Assembly: GCF_020229735.1 (NCBI RefSeq)
Contig: NZ_CP083455.1
Span: forward strand, 2,135,001-2,199,000
Length of the DNA: 64,000 nucleotides
Direction: 5' to 3'
Source of the DNA: Deinococcus taeanensis
GTDB taxonomy: Bacteria; Deinococcota; Deinococci; Deinococcales; Deinococcaceae
Below, piece by piece: positions 49,444 through 58,444 of the stretch; position 1 is the first letter of the stretch, and each line of letters starts with the position of its first letter. The notes under the pieces were generated by a model. It was not told the DNA's origin and did not search any database. It worked only from the letters and a program-made list of their open reading frames with translations. The translations under genes and the position numbers were made by a program.

Positions 49444-49489
49444 GCCCCCTGGTGTCCTCCGCTCTGTAAGGCGGGCCACACCAGGGGGC
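49444..49489. terminator. terminator hairpin after the acyl-CoA ligase gene
   Basis: Twelve-base-pair stem GCCCCCTGGTGT with its complement, loop of about 22 bases. No strong T-run (GTTCATC). Confidence 0.55.
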
Positions 49490-49529
49490 GTTCATCTGCC
49501 GGTGACCGCTCCGGAGGCGCCCGTCGCCG

Positions 49530-49535
49530 TACACT
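49530..49535 (+). promoter_or_regulatory. leaderless-type -10 box of the esterase gene
   Basis: TACACT ends 7 bases before the ATG at 49543. Confidence 0.5.
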
Positions 49536-49542
49536 TGCGCCC

Positions 49543-50553
49543 ATGGCGGTTTCGGTGAGTGGGCAGGTGGTGACGTTCACGCCCCCGGCAGGCGCGGCAG
49601 GCCTGATCGGTGACATGACAGACTGGCGCAAGCGCGACCCGATTCCAGTGTCGGGCGGACAACCGGTGCAGTTGCACCTGCCCCGCGGCGCGTGGGTGGA
49701 ATACGCGTGGGTGGACGCGGCGGGCGAGGCGTTCGCCGACCCGGACAACCCGCAGAAGTCCCTGAACCCATGGTGGCCTTACCCACGCGCGGCGGTGGTT
49801 GGCGCGTACGCCCGGCACCCCCTGTGGCTCGCCCCCGAAGCGGCGCGGCGCGGCGCGGCGCACCGCCTGACCTGGGAAGGACAGGTGTTTCCCGGCACGC
49901 GCCGGGTGATTGTGTACACCCCGCACGGGTACGCTGGCACGGCGCTGCCGGTGTACTACGTGCAGGACGGCGTGGCGTTCTACCGCACCGGGAAACTGGG
50001 GGACGTCATGGACCGCGCCCTGGACGCGGTCCTGGCGCCAGGCGCGGCGCTGGTGTTCGTGGAGCCCGGAGACCGCAACGAGGAGTACTACCTGAACCCG
50101 CGGTACCTGGAGTTCCTGACGCGCGAGGTGATGCCGCGGGTGGAGGGGGAACTGGTCACGGCGTCGGTGCGGGGCCTGTGGGGCGCGAGCCTGGGCGGGC
50201 TGAGCAGTCTGTTCCTGGGGGCGCGGCATCCGGAACTGTTCTCGCGCGTGGCGAGCCACAGTGGGGCGTTCATCGCGCGGCCCGGCGCAGCCGACGCGAG
50301 CGGCGTGATCAACACCACGACTGCCGGAGAGTGGCTGCTGGAGGAACTGCGCGCCGCGCCCCCCGCGCACCTCACGGTCAGCCTGGACACAGGCACGCTG
50401 GAGTGGCTGACCGGCCCGAACCGGCGCATGGCGGGTCTGTTCGCTGACCTGGGGCTCCGTCACCAGTACCGGGAGTACCCCAGCGGGCACAACTGGGTCA
50501 CGTGGCGTGAGGCGCTGCCCGAAGCCTTCCTGTACCTGCAGGGCGCGCCGTGA
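49543..50553 (+). CDS. enterochelin-esterase-like alpha/beta hydrolase
   Basis: A 336-residue hydrolase of the Fes/esterase-D group. The N-terminal ~110 residues look like an early-set (CBM48-like) domain (LIGDMTDWRKRDPIPV). The hydrolase part has YYVQDGVAFY, a nucleophile elbow GLWGASLGGLSSLFLG, an acid in the SLDTGTLEWL region and the His of YPSGHNWVTWREALPE. No signal peptide, so cytoplasmic; substrate unknown, siderophore esters are possible. Confidence 0.85.
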   Translation: MAVSVSGQVVTFTPPAGAAGLIGDMTDWRKRDPIPVSGGQPVQLHLPRGAWVEYAWVDAAGEAFADPDNPQKSLNPWWPYPRAAVVGAYARHPLWLAPEAARRGAAHRLTWEGQVFPGTRRVIVYTPHGYAGTALPVYYVQDGVAFYRTGKLGDVMDRALDAVLAPGAALVFVEPGDRNEEYYLNPRYLEFLTREVMPRVEGELVTASVRGLWGASLGGLSSLFLGARHPELFSRVASHSGAFIARPGAADASGVINTTTAGEWLLEELRAAPPAHLTVSLDTGTLEWLTGPNRRMAGLFADLGLRHQYREYPSGHNWVTWREALPEAFLYLQGAP

Positions 50554-50618
50554 TTCCGGTCCGCGCCCGCTGAACTCACCAACGGACGGGCGCGGCGCGG
50601 CATAGTCCGGGCACACTC

Positions 50619-51695
50619 ATGCAGCGCACCTCTCTTCTACTTGTTCTGGCCGCCGTGGGCGCGGCTGGCCTGGGGCGCGCGGAGGCCCTGACCATGACCT
50701 ATCCCCATTCCTCAACGGTGATTCACGAGCGCGCTGCGGACTGGGCGGGCGGCGAGGGCCGCGGCATCACGGCTGGCCCGGCCGGGCTGACCCTGGCACC
50801 CGGCGTAGGCAGCGGCACGTTCACGTCCGCGCCCGTGCGCGTGGCGGCGTTCGATGAACTGGTCCCGTCCTGGAATGCCGTGACGCCCGCCCGGGGCAGC
50901 GTGAGCGTGGAGGTGCGGGTGCAGGCGGGCGGCACCTGGACCCGCTGGTACAGCTTCGGCTCGTGGAGTGCCGCCGGGGACCGCGCGTCCCTGGACGGGC
51001 AGAGAGACGCGGCCGGGCAGGTCCTGACCGATACGCTGCGCCTGAACGCCAAAGCCAGCACGTACCAGTACCGCGTGACCCTGCGGGGGGCAGGGACGGC
51101 CCTGAAGCTCGTTGCGCTCAACACGTCCGACCGGGCGCGGCGCAGCGAGGGGCTGGGCGCGCCTGGGAACCGCGCAGCGTGGGGGCGGGAAGTGAAGGTG
51201 CCGACGCGCTCGCAGATGCTGTACCCGAATGGCGGGGAGGTGTGGTGCAGCCCCACGAGCGTGTCGATGATCCTCGCGCACTACGGCGTGAACGTGAGCG
51301 TCCCGGACGCCGCGCAGGGCACCTTTGACCGGGTGTACGACGGTACGGGCAACTGGCCGTTCAACGCAGCGTACGCGGGCACGTGGGGCCTGCGCGCCGT
51401 GATTCTGCGCCTGCCCAGCCTGGCGGAGGCAGAGAAGTTCACGGCGGCCGGCACGCCCCTGGCCGTCAGTCTGGGCTGGAAGGCCGGCGAACTGCCCGGC
51501 GCCGCGATTGCCAGCAGCACCGGGCACCTGATGGTCCTGACTGGCTTTGACGCGAAAGGCAACCCTGTGCTGAACGACCCGGCCGCGCCGACCGATGCAG
51601 GCGTGCGGCGCACCTATCCCCGCGCCGTGTTTGAGCGGCTGTGGCTCGCGCATTCCGGCGGGCTGACCTACCTGATCACCCCGCAGGTAGACTGA
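50619..51695 (+). CDS. secreted C39-like cysteine peptidase family protein
   Basis: A 358-residue exported protein. Signal peptide about residues 1-22. The N-terminal half is beta-rich (GTFTSAPVRVAAFDELVPSW). The C-terminal peptidase-C39-like domain has Cys210 (EVWCSPTSVSMIL), His303 (STGHLMVLTGF) and Asp in PVLNDPAAP, a full catalytic triad. Probably a cell-surface or periplasmic peptidase. It ends about 140 bases before the pseudopilin operon, with a promoter between them. Confidence 0.85.
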   Translation: MQRTSLLLVLAAVGAAGLGRAEALTMTYPHSSTVIHERAADWAGGEGRGITAGPAGLTLAPGVGSGTFTSAPVRVAAFDELVPSWNAVTPARGSVSVEVRVQAGGTWTRWYSFGSWSAAGDRASLDGQRDAAGQVLTDTLRLNAKASTYQYRVTLRGAGTALKLVALNTSDRARRSEGLGAPGNRAAWGREVKVPTRSQMLYPNGGEVWCSPTSVSMILAHYGVNVSVPDAAQGTFDRVYDGTGNWPFNAAYAGTWGLRAVILRLPSLAEAEKFTAAGTPLAVSLGWKAGELPGAAIASSTGHLMVLTGFDAKGNPVLNDPAAPTDAGVRRTYPRAVFERLWLAHSGGLTYLITPQVD

Positions 51696-51708
51696 CCGGC
51701 GGCCCTCA

Positions 51709-51736
51709 TTGATTAATCACCTGCGGTTTTTATAGA
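51709..51736 (+). promoter_or_regulatory. candidate promoter of the pseudopilin operon
   Basis: TTGATT (51709-51714) and TATAGA (51731-51736), 16 bases apart, in an unusually AT-rich stretch for this genome. Confidence 0.45.
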
Positions 51737-51773
51737 CAGGGCGGGCAGATTCGCCCGGCCAGCATATTTACGT

Positions 51774-51791
51774 CACCCCCTTTTGGGGGTG
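51774..51791. repeat. perfect inverted repeat in the pseudopilin leader
   Basis: CACCCCC/GGGGGTG stem with a TTTT loop, about 50 bases before the first pseudopilin gene. Could be an operator, attenuator or terminator of the preceding gene. Confidence 0.55.
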
Positions 51792-51838
51792 GGGCAAGTG
51801 TGGGCTTCTTAACAAGATGAGCAGGTTATCGTGATTTT

Positions 51839-53437
51839 ATGAACAGACGGCAGGGAGCAGAGCAGGCCCGGCAGGAGGGGATGGCACTGGTCGTCACCCT
51901 GCTGTTCACGGGCATTGTGCTGATGATTGTGGCCAGCACCAGCGCTACACTCGTCACCGGGTCCCGCAGCGGCGGCGTGGACGAACGCCGCAGCTATCAG
52001 GCGCTGCTGGCTGCGGAAAGCGGCCTGAACACGCTGACGGTCCGCCTCAACCAGCGCCTGACGACCATGCCGTACACCGGCAACACCCAGGCGGACCTTC
52101 AGGCGTGGCTGAGTGGCGTGAACTCCAGCTCGGAAGCCACGGCCATTCCAGCGTCCCTGACCTTCACGTCACTGAGTGCCAACCACTTCACTGTCGAGGC
52201 GCGCGGCGGGATGAACGGGGCGACGAAAGTGGCGCTTCAGGACTTCCAGCTGACCCCGGCCTTCCTGCCGCCGGGCCTGCGGGCGCGCGCAGCCCTGACC
52301 TCCCTCCCGGCCATTAACGCCAATGGGAGCGCCGAGATCACCGGACGGTCCGGGAGCGGCGTGATCACCACGTTGAGCGCCGCTGCGAGCATCCCTGTAG
52401 GCGCCACGACGGCCTCCGTCACGGCCGCAGACACCACGGGCCTGCTGCTCAAGGATTACGTCGTGCTGGGTGGACAGACGTTCCGGATTGACGGGATCAG
52501 CGGGTCACAGCTGCAACTGAGCAGCGTGCCGGGCCCCGTGGGCAAGGCGCTGTCGCTCGCCGCAGGCAGCACTGTCACGGTGCTGCTGAATGCCGCCGCC
52601 CAGACCGCCGCCAGTGTCACCGACCCGATGACGCAGCGCGTCTCGAACGCCGCTGACTTCACAGTTGGCGAGAAGGTCACGGTGGGCGGCTATGCGGCGA
52701 CCGTCCAGGCCGTCACGGCCAGCGCCGGCAGCACCACCCCCAACGAGCTGAGGCTCGACTGGCTGGCCGGGCAGCCGCCGGCCATCACGGAAGGCACCCC
52801 GGTCCTGCGGGATCTGACGGCCATGCGCAGTGGCGGCGCCATCGCGGTGAAATCCACCACCAACGCTCTGGATAACTTTCAGATGGACGGCCAGAACGAC
52901 TGCACCCAGTCAGCCGGCAAGGCCGTGACGTGTGAAGGGGCCGCTGACCCTCTGCTGGGCAGCAACAGCAGCGATCCGTTCTTCACGCAGCAGATCCTGG
53001 GACTGAGCGACGCGGAACTGGACGCCCTCGTGCCTCTGACCTTCCCGGACGCTTCCGGGAACTTCCCCCCGATGGTGAATGCGGTGCGCCGCATCCGCGC
53101 GCAGGATTTTGACGCCGCGGTGAAAAACACCACCTCCAGCGGAGTGCTGATTGTGGACGGCGACATCAATTCAAACGTCAATGGCAAGACCACCTTTAAC
53201 GGCCTGATCTACTTCCGGGGCAACCAGGGCGGGAAATTCAACGGCAACCTCACCGTGAACGGCGCTGTCGCTGTGCGTGGCGGTCCCATTGAAGGCATCA
53301 CCACCGACGATACGATCACCGACATCACCGGGAACCTCACGGTGAACTTCGACGCGGTCAAGCTCCGGCAGATCATGATGAACGCCCGCGGCAACCAGCG
53401 GCTCGCTGAAATTCAGGGCTCCTGGAGGCAGCGGTGA
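51839..53437 (+). CDS. PilX-like large surface protein, first gene of pseudopilin operon
   Basis: A 532-residue protein. Residues about 15-40 (GMALVVTLLFTGIVLMIVAS) form the single membrane helix typical of PilX/minor-pilin-like proteins that start M-A-L-V rather than having a prepilin peptidase G-F-T. A large Thr/Ser/Ala/Gly-rich exported region follows, with beta-like repeats (GATTASVTAADTTGLL) and, at about 400-510, a parallel-beta-like stretch (GKTTFNGLIYFRGNQGGK; NGNLTVNGAVAVRGG). Much longer than ordinary minor pilins. It shares a GTGA overlap with the next gene. Confidence 0.75.
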   Translation: MNRRQGAEQARQEGMALVVTLLFTGIVLMIVASTSATLVTGSRSGGVDERRSYQALLAAESGLNTLTVRLNQRLTTMPYTGNTQADLQAWLSGVNSSSEATAIPASLTFTSLSANHFTVEARGGMNGATKVALQDFQLTPAFLPPGLRARAALTSLPAINANGSAEITGRSGSGVITTLSAAASIPVGATTASVTAADTTGLLLKDYVVLGGQTFRIDGISGSQLQLSSVPGPVGKALSLAAGSTVTVLLNAAAQTAASVTDPMTQRVSNAADFTVGEKVTVGGYAATVQAVTASAGSTTPNELRLDWLAGQPPAITEGTPVLRDLTAMRSGGAIAVKSTTNALDNFQMDGQNDCTQSAGKAVTCEGAADPLLGSNSSDPFFTQQILGLSDAELDALVPLTFPDASGNFPPMVNAVRRIRAQDFDAAVKNTTSSGVLIVDGDINSNVNGKTTFNGLIYFRGNQGGKFNGNLTVNGAVAVRGGPIEGITTDDTITDITGNLTVNFDAVKLRQIMMNARGNQRLAEIQGSWRQR

Positions 53438-53916
53438 GACCAGCCAGCACGGGCAGCGGGGGCTTCACGCTGCTGGAAGTCCTGATTGTCATTGCCATCA
53501 TCGGGATTCTCGCGGCGCTTGGGGTGGGGAATTACGCCCGCTGGCGCGCCAGCAGCGCCGTGACGGAAGGAACGCAGGTGTTCACCCAGGCTGTCAGCAG
53601 CGTGCGTACGAACGCCAAGCGCCTGAACGCATGTCAGGAACTGAGTCTCACGGTCCGGACTGCCAGCCCGTCCCTGACCGTGAAGGCCTACCCCGGCGGC
53701 GCCTGCAGCGGCACACCGACCACGCGGACCGTGCCTCTGCCGTCTGGCGTGCAGATCAGTCTGCTGCTGAGCAGTCCCAACAGCATGCAGTTCAAGGGCC
53801 CCTACGGCACCACCGATTCCGACCCCATGAACTTCGAGGTGTTGTGGGCAGCGAACCCGGACATCAAGCGGGACGTCCGGCTGACGGGCGTTTTCGGAAA
53901 GGTGATTGTGAAATGA
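53434..53916 (+). CDS. prepilin-type pseudopilin (GspH/FimT-like)
   Basis: A 160-residue pseudopilin with a class III signal: short leader MRPASTGSGG cut before FTLLEVLIVIAIIGILAALG (Glu at +5). The C-part is GspH/FimT-like. GTG start with GGAGG about 9 bases before it, overlapping the previous stop (GTGA). Two Cys in NACQEL and GGACSG may form a disulfide. Confidence 0.85.
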   Translation: MRPASTGSGGFTLLEVLIVIAIIGILAALGVGNYARWRASSAVTEGTQVFTQAVSSVRTNAKRLNACQELSLTVRTASPSLTVKAYPGGACSGTPTTRTVPLPSGVQISLLLSSPNSMQFKGPYGTTDSDPMNFEVLWAANPDIKRDVRLTGVFGKVIVK

Positions 53917-54308
53917 AAGACGCAGGATTAACGCTGATTGAGGTCCTGGTTGCGCTGGCGATCTTTACGGCGCTGTCCGTGGCAGTGTTAGGGCTGCTGC
54001 CGACACTGTTTAAAGTCAACCGCCAGAACCAGAACGATCAGGCGGTCACGGTGGCCGCCAAGGCATTCATGGAGTCGGTCCGCACCGCTTACAGCGTGCA
54101 GAGCACCTTTGATGCCGGATCGCTTCCTGCCGCGCCCGGCGCCGGACTCCTGAACGGCCTGACCTGCACGGCCACCCAGTCCAATCCCGTACCGACCTGG
54201 GTGTCCCCGAGCAGCGGCCCTCTCCTGCGCAGGGTGACCCTCAGTTGCGCCGGGAACGGTCAGCCCACGTACACCTTCTCGCTTGATTTCGGGCGGCCTG
54301 CGTCGTGA
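53913..54308 (+). CDS. prepilin-type pseudopilin (GspI/PilV-like)
   Basis: A 131-residue protein with leader MKDAG cut before LTLIEVLVALAIFTALSVA (Glu at +5). Its short body matches PilV/GspI pseudopilins, which form the tip complex. ATGA overlap with the preceding gene. Two Cys (NGLTCTAT and LSCAG) fit a disulfide. Confidence 0.82.
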   Translation: MKDAGLTLIEVLVALAIFTALSVAVLGLLPTLFKVNRQNQNDQAVTVAAKAFMESVRTAYSVQSTFDAGSLPAAPGAGLLNGLTCTATQSNPVPTWVSPSSGPLLRRVTLSCAGNGQPTYTFSLDFGRPAS

Positions 54309-55060
54309 AGGGCACGGCGCTGCGGCGCACGGGGGGCCTCACGCTGATCGAACTGCTGCTCGCCATGGCAATCATGGGCGTGGTGCTGGTGCTGATCACG
54401 AACTGGCAGACCAGCACCCTGGACCTCACGACCCGGACGAACGCAACCGGGCGCGGCCTGAGCGAACTCACCGACCTGACCGGGTACGTGGGGGACCGCG
54501 TCAGGTCTGCGCAGCGGGTCCGCGTGGCCACCTCAGGCCTGAGCGTGAACACGGGAAGCGGGAACGCCTGCTCGGCGCTGAGACCCTGCCTGGCTGCGGT
54601 GCTGCCCGAGGTGGACCCGGCCGGGAAGGTCACGCAGTACGTGCTGTACGTGTACCGCATGGAGCCCCGCTCGGTGGTCACGCTGGACAAGACTCCAGAT
54701 GCCTGGGCCGAGGACAACGTGCAGGTCCTGCGGGAGTACCGAAGCGGCGCGGGCAGCACGCCGGCCAACTGCGTCCCGTCAGCGGGAGAGACCTTCGCCA
54801 CAGCAAGCAGCGCCGCCTGCCAGGACATGCGGAATCTGGCGGGCCTGGCTGAAGTGAAGAGCTTCACGCCTTATCTGGTCTCCGATTACCTGACGCCGTC
54901 CGACCAGTTGCCAGGAGGGGCGGCGCCGTTCACGTGGAACGCAGCGACCCGGTCCGTGACGTTGCGGGTGCAGTTCCGGCAGCAGGCCCGCGGGCGCGTC
55001 ACGACCCTGCCGTCGGCGCAGCCGTACGCGCTCGATGTCCGGGCGCGGAACGTGCCCTGA
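54305..55060 (+). CDS. prepilin-type pseudopilin (PilW/GspJ-like)
   Basis: A 251-residue protein with leader MKGTALRRTGG before LTLIELLLAMAIMGVVLVLI (Glu at +5). Larger than the two preceding pseudopilins, as PilW/GspJ usually are. GTGA overlap with the previous gene, so all four genes are coupled. No platform, ATPase or prepilin peptidase genes are in the window. Confidence 0.82.
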   Translation: MKGTALRRTGGLTLIELLLAMAIMGVVLVLITNWQTSTLDLTTRTNATGRGLSELTDLTGYVGDRVRSAQRVRVATSGLSVNTGSGNACSALRPCLAAVLPEVDPAGKVTQYVLYVYRMEPRSVVTLDKTPDAWAEDNVQVLREYRSGAGSTPANCVPSAGETFATASSAACQDMRNLAGLAEVKSFTPYLVSDYLTPSDQLPGGAAPFTWNAATRSVTLRVQFRQQARGRVTTLPSAQPYALDVRARNVP

Positions 55061-55069
55061 CGCGGGCCG

Positions 55070-55075
55070 TATTCT
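55070..55075 (+). promoter_or_regulatory. leaderless-type -10 box of the 55082 gene
   Basis: TATTCT ends 6 bases before the ATG at 55082. Confidence 0.4.
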
Positions 55076-55081
55076 CGGGGT

Positions 55082-55891
55082 ATGGATTTCCCCACAACCT
55101 GCCCGGCCTGCGCGCATGTGAACCGGGCGGAGTTCGCTGACAGCAGCGTGCATGACCTGCGCTGCGCCCGGTGCGGGGCGCGGTACTGCGTGCTGGTGCG
55201 AAAGCAGAAATTCGAGGTTCTGTTCGATCTGGGCACCCGGGCCCTGATGGACGGCTACGCGCGGGAGGCGGTCGCCAGCTTCGCCGCGGCGCTGGAGCGG
55301 TTCTTTGAATTCTACGTGCGGGCCTTCGCGCTGGAACAGGCGGCCGGCACGGAGCGGCCCTTCGCGCAGGCCCTTGCGGCGCTGGACGGCACGTGGCGGC
55401 ACGTGGCGAGCCAGTCGGAACGGCAGGTGGGCATGTTCGCCCTGGCGTACCTGCTGCGTGAGGGGCGGGAACCGGACTTCCTGACGCCCAGGGGCCTGGG
55501 CACGGAGTTCCGCAACCGGGTGATTCACCGCGGCGCGCTGCCCACCCGTGCGGAGGTCGATGAATACGCCGCGCGGGTGTTCACGTTGATTGACCGGCTG
55601 CTCACGGAGCTGGGAGCGGGGGCCGCACACGCCGAGCTGATGCAGGAGCAGGCGTTCTCGGCGCACATTGCAACGCTCCCCGACGGGGTGACCGTGGTGG
55701 TCGAGGAGCACCCGGGCATGTTCCGCGCGCGGCGGTTCGGAACGCTCTCCCCTCTTGCGAAGCCTTCGAAGGCAACCCTGCCGGACGGGGCAGGTGTGAA
55801 TGACGCGCGGGCGTTTCAGCAGGCGCTGTTTCAGCAGGCGCTGGAGGAACGGGGCGCGCTGTTGCGGACCTTCAAGAGTTCAGGCTCGTAG
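55082..55891 (+). CDS. hypothetical protein with N-terminal zinc ribbon
   Basis: A 269-residue protein. Cys7, Cys10, Cys28 and Cys31 form a CxxC-CxxC zinc ribbon. The middle is helical and may be HEPN-like (SFAAALERFFEFYVRAF; LGTEFRNRVIHRGALPT, whose RxxxxH is HEPN-type). The C-terminal part is variable. Function unknown; RNA or nucleic-acid association is a guess from the HEPN-like look. Confidence 0.65.
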   Translation: MDFPTTCPACAHVNRAEFADSSVHDLRCARCGARYCVLVRKQKFEVLFDLGTRALMDGYAREAVASFAAALERFFEFYVRAFALEQAAGTERPFAQALAALDGTWRHVASQSERQVGMFALAYLLREGREPDFLTPRGLGTEFRNRVIHRGALPTRAEVDEYAARVFTLIDRLLTELGAGAAHAELMQEQAFSAHIATLPDGVTVVVEEHPGMFRARRFGTLSPLAKPSKATLPDGAGVNDARAFQQALFQQALEERGALLRTFKSSGS

Positions 55892-56264
55892 GAAGCCCTG
55901 TTGGCGCGGCGGTGAGCGTGCGTGTGGCGACCGGGTCCCGGGCGTGAAGACTGTTCAGGTAATGCAGGCGGCCTGAACGTGAGCCGTACAGGTAACCCCG
56001 CCAGCGCAGCCCTGGGCGCACCGCACGAGGACACGCCTGTGCCGGGCTCAGGGGGTGGCCGTCCCCGGTCGTGGCAGGAGGTGCCGGGTCGAGGCGAAGC
56101 GCGGTCTCGTGCGCCGACGGAACTCCGGGCTGTTCACGCCTGAACCGAGGCATCCGCCGGGCATGGCCACTGCGGCACGGCTCTTTCCGGCCTGTGGCCC
56201 GGACCTTCAGCGGCGCTCTGGCCGCGTGCCGCGTGCGGGGGTGGCGCGGGCAGAGGCGGTTCCC
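55892..56264. other. 373-base intergenic stretch, no gene supported
   Basis: No convincing ORF. A minus-strand frame (55872-56153, 93 residues) includes RGYLYGSRSGRLHYLNSL, but it overlaps the preceding gene and lacks a promoter box or ribosome-binding site. The stretch ends at the ade -10 box. Confidence 0.4.
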
Positions 56265-56270
56265 TACACT
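56265..56270 (+). promoter_or_regulatory. leaderless-type -10 box of ade
   Basis: TACACT ends 5 bases before the ATG at 56276. Confidence 0.45.
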
Positions 56271-56275
56271 GCGTC

Positions 56276-57955
56276 ATGGTTGGAACCAGCACAGGGCAGG
56301 GCCAGGTGGACCGGCGGCGGCTGGTGCGCGTGGCGCGCGGTGAGGAACGCGGGGATCTGGTGGTCCGCGGCGCACGTGTGGTTCAGCCGGCCACCCGGGA
56401 GATCTTTGAAGCGGACGTGCTGGTGGCCGATGGGCGCGTCGCGGCGCTGGGCAGCGGATTTCAGGCGACGCGGGTGGTGGAGGCGCGTGGAGCGTTCCTG
56501 GCGCCAGGTTTCATCGACGGCCACGTGCACATCGAGTCGAGTCTGCTGACGCCGGCGGGTTTCGCGCAGGCCGTGTTGAGGCGCGGCACGACGGGCGTGG
56601 TGGCCGAGCCGCATGAACTGGTGAATGTGCTGGGGCCGGGCGGGCTGGAGTGGATGCTCGCGGCGGGGCGCACTTCGGGGTTGCGGGTGTGGGCGTCAGC
56701 GCCGTCGTGCGTGCCTGCCAGTGCGTTCGAGACGGGCGGGGCGTGCGTGGGGGCGGCAGAAACCGCCCGGATGCTGCGCGTGCCGGGCGTGCTGGGACTG
56801 GCGGAAATGATGAACTATCCGGGCGTGCTGGGCGGCGACGAGGCCGTGTGGGCGGTGCTGGAAGCCGGACGCGCGTCGGGCCTGCGCCTGGACGGTCATG
56901 CGTCGGGCGTCACGGGCCGGGACCTGCAGGGGTACGCGGCGGCGGGCCTGCAGTCCGATCATGAGGCGACCACCCCGGAGGAGGCGCGCGAGCGGCTGCG
57001 GGCCGGGCTGTGGCTCATGGTGCGCGAGGGGTCCGCGGCGCGGAATCTGGAGGCCCTGCTGCCGGTGCTGCGTGACCGGCCGCGCCGGGCGATGCTGGTC
57101 AGCGATGACGTGAGCGTGGATGAACTGCTGGAGCTGGGCCACCTGGACCGCCTGATGCGGGCGTGCGTCACCGGTGGGCTGCACCCGGCCGACGCGGTGG
57201 CCCTGGTGACCTGCAATCCGGCCGAGTACTGGGGGTTGCATGAGTTCGGGCTGGTCGCGCCCGGGTACCACGCAGACTTTGTGCTGCTACGCGACCTGCA
57301 GGGCTTTGAGGTGCTGGAGACCTTCGTGGGCGGGCGGGAGGCCCGTGCCGGCACGGTCACGCCGCCCCTGGCGGAGGGTGGCGTGGCCCTGGGGGCCGGG
57401 TGGAGCGCAGCGACCTTTGACGTGCCGCCCGCGTGGCCGGTCATGCAGGTGCGGCCGGACCAGATCACGACCGGCGTGGGTGCGCCGGGCAGCGGGGACG
57501 CGCGGCTGGTGGTGGCCGACCGGTACGGGCGGGGGGAGTGGTCAGCGTGCTGGACGTCCGGGACGGGCCTGGCGCGCGGCACGCTGGGGATCAGCGTGCT
57601 GCACGACGCGCACCACGCGGCCTTCCTGGGCGGCAGGGATGAGGACATCCGCGCCGCGGGGCGGGCGCTGGAACACCTGGGGGGCGGCGTGGTGGTGGTC
57701 GCTGACGGGGAAGTGCGGGCGCAGCTGCCCCTGCCGTTCGCGGGGCTGATGACGGCCCAGCCGCCGGCGCAGGCCGCCGCGGCGCTGACGCAGGTGACCG
57801 CGGCGTGCCAGGCGCTGGGCTGCACGCTGCCTTACCCGGTGACCACGCTGAGTTTCCTGGGGCTGACGGTCATTCCCGCGTTGAAACTCACCCCTCAGGG
57901 GCTGCTGGACGTCGCGGCGTGGCGGCGGCTGGACCGGGCGGTCACGCCTGCCTGA
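56276..57955 (+). CDS. ade: adenine deaminase
   Basis: Amidohydrolase-fold enzyme converting adenine to hypoxanthine in purine salvage. The 559-residue protein has the metal-binding GFIDGHVHIESSLLTP, GTTGVVAEPHEL, MNYPGVLGGDEAVW, RLDGHASGVTGRDLQGYAAAG, LQSDHEATTPEEA and MLVSDDVSVDELLELGHLD. Length and order match bacterial Ade. The N-terminus has about 25 extra residues. Confidence 0.94.
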   Translation: MVGTSTGQGQVDRRRLVRVARGEERGDLVVRGARVVQPATREIFEADVLVADGRVAALGSGFQATRVVEARGAFLAPGFIDGHVHIESSLLTPAGFAQAVLRRGTTGVVAEPHELVNVLGPGGLEWMLAAGRTSGLRVWASAPSCVPASAFETGGACVGAAETARMLRVPGVLGLAEMMNYPGVLGGDEAVWAVLEAGRASGLRLDGHASGVTGRDLQGYAAAGLQSDHEATTPEEARERLRAGLWLMVREGSAARNLEALLPVLRDRPRRAMLVSDDVSVDELLELGHLDRLMRACVTGGLHPADAVALVTCNPAEYWGLHEFGLVAPGYHADFVLLRDLQGFEVLETFVGGREARAGTVTPPLAEGGVALGAGWSAATFDVPPAWPVMQVRPDQITTGVGAPGSGDARLVVADRYGRGEWSACWTSGTGLARGTLGISVLHDAHHAAFLGGRDEDIRAAGRALEHLGGGVVVVADGEVRAQLPLPFAGLMTAQPPAQAAAALTQVTAACQALGCTLPYPVTTLSFLGLTVIPALKLTPQGLLDVAAWRRLDRAVTPA

Positions 57956-57982
57956 GGGGGCCGGGCGTGGCATGCTGGAGCC

Positions 57983-58366
57983 ATGACACAGACAGTGACG
58001 GTGCAGGTGGAGGGCTTCGGGAGCGTGCAGGCGCAGCCGGGCGAGCGGCTGGTGCTGGCGCTGGAGCGGGGCGGCGTGGACGTCCTGCACCGCTGCGGGG
58101 GGGTGGCACGCTGCACGACCTGCCGCGTGAGTTTTCAGGAGGGGGAGCCGGGCGCCATGACGGCCGCGGAGTACGAGAAGCTCAGTGAGAAGGGACTGCT
58201 CGGGCAGGCGCGGCTGTCCTGCCAGATCGAGTGCGGGCCGGGCATGCGGGTCACGCCGCTGCAGACGGCGCGCAGTACGGGCCTGGAGGCGGGCAAGGCG
58301 CCCGCGGAGCAGATTGAGCCGGACCCGGTGTGGACCACCCGGCCGGGCGCGTCCACGGAAGGCTGA
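57983..58366 (+). CDS. 2Fe-2S ferredoxin-type protein
   Basis: A 127-residue plant-type 2Fe-2S ferredoxin. Ligand cysteines are Cys38, Cys44, Cys47 (HRCGGVARCTTCRV) and Cys80 (LSCQIEC, with Cys84 nearby). The C-terminal 30 residues are a disordered extension. It follows ade by 27 bases; whether it is related to a purine enzyme is unknown. Confidence 0.85.
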   Translation: MTQTVTVQVEGFGSVQAQPGERLVLALERGGVDVLHRCGGVARCTTCRVSFQEGEPGAMTAAEYEKLSEKGLLGQARLSCQIECGPGMRVTPLQTARSTGLEAGKAPAEQIEPDPVWTTRPGASTEG

Positions 58367-58444
58367 GCGGCCTGGGGGCTGCGCCCTCCCGGACGGGGCG
58401 GCCGTTCGCCCTGGGCCGTGCCTGAAGGCCCTGCCCGGCGGGGT

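Noticed and set aside
55872..56153. 93-residue minus-strand ORF in the gap before ade
   Set aside because: No ribosome-binding site or promoter box, overlaps the 55082 gene and has Arg/Pro-rich composition.
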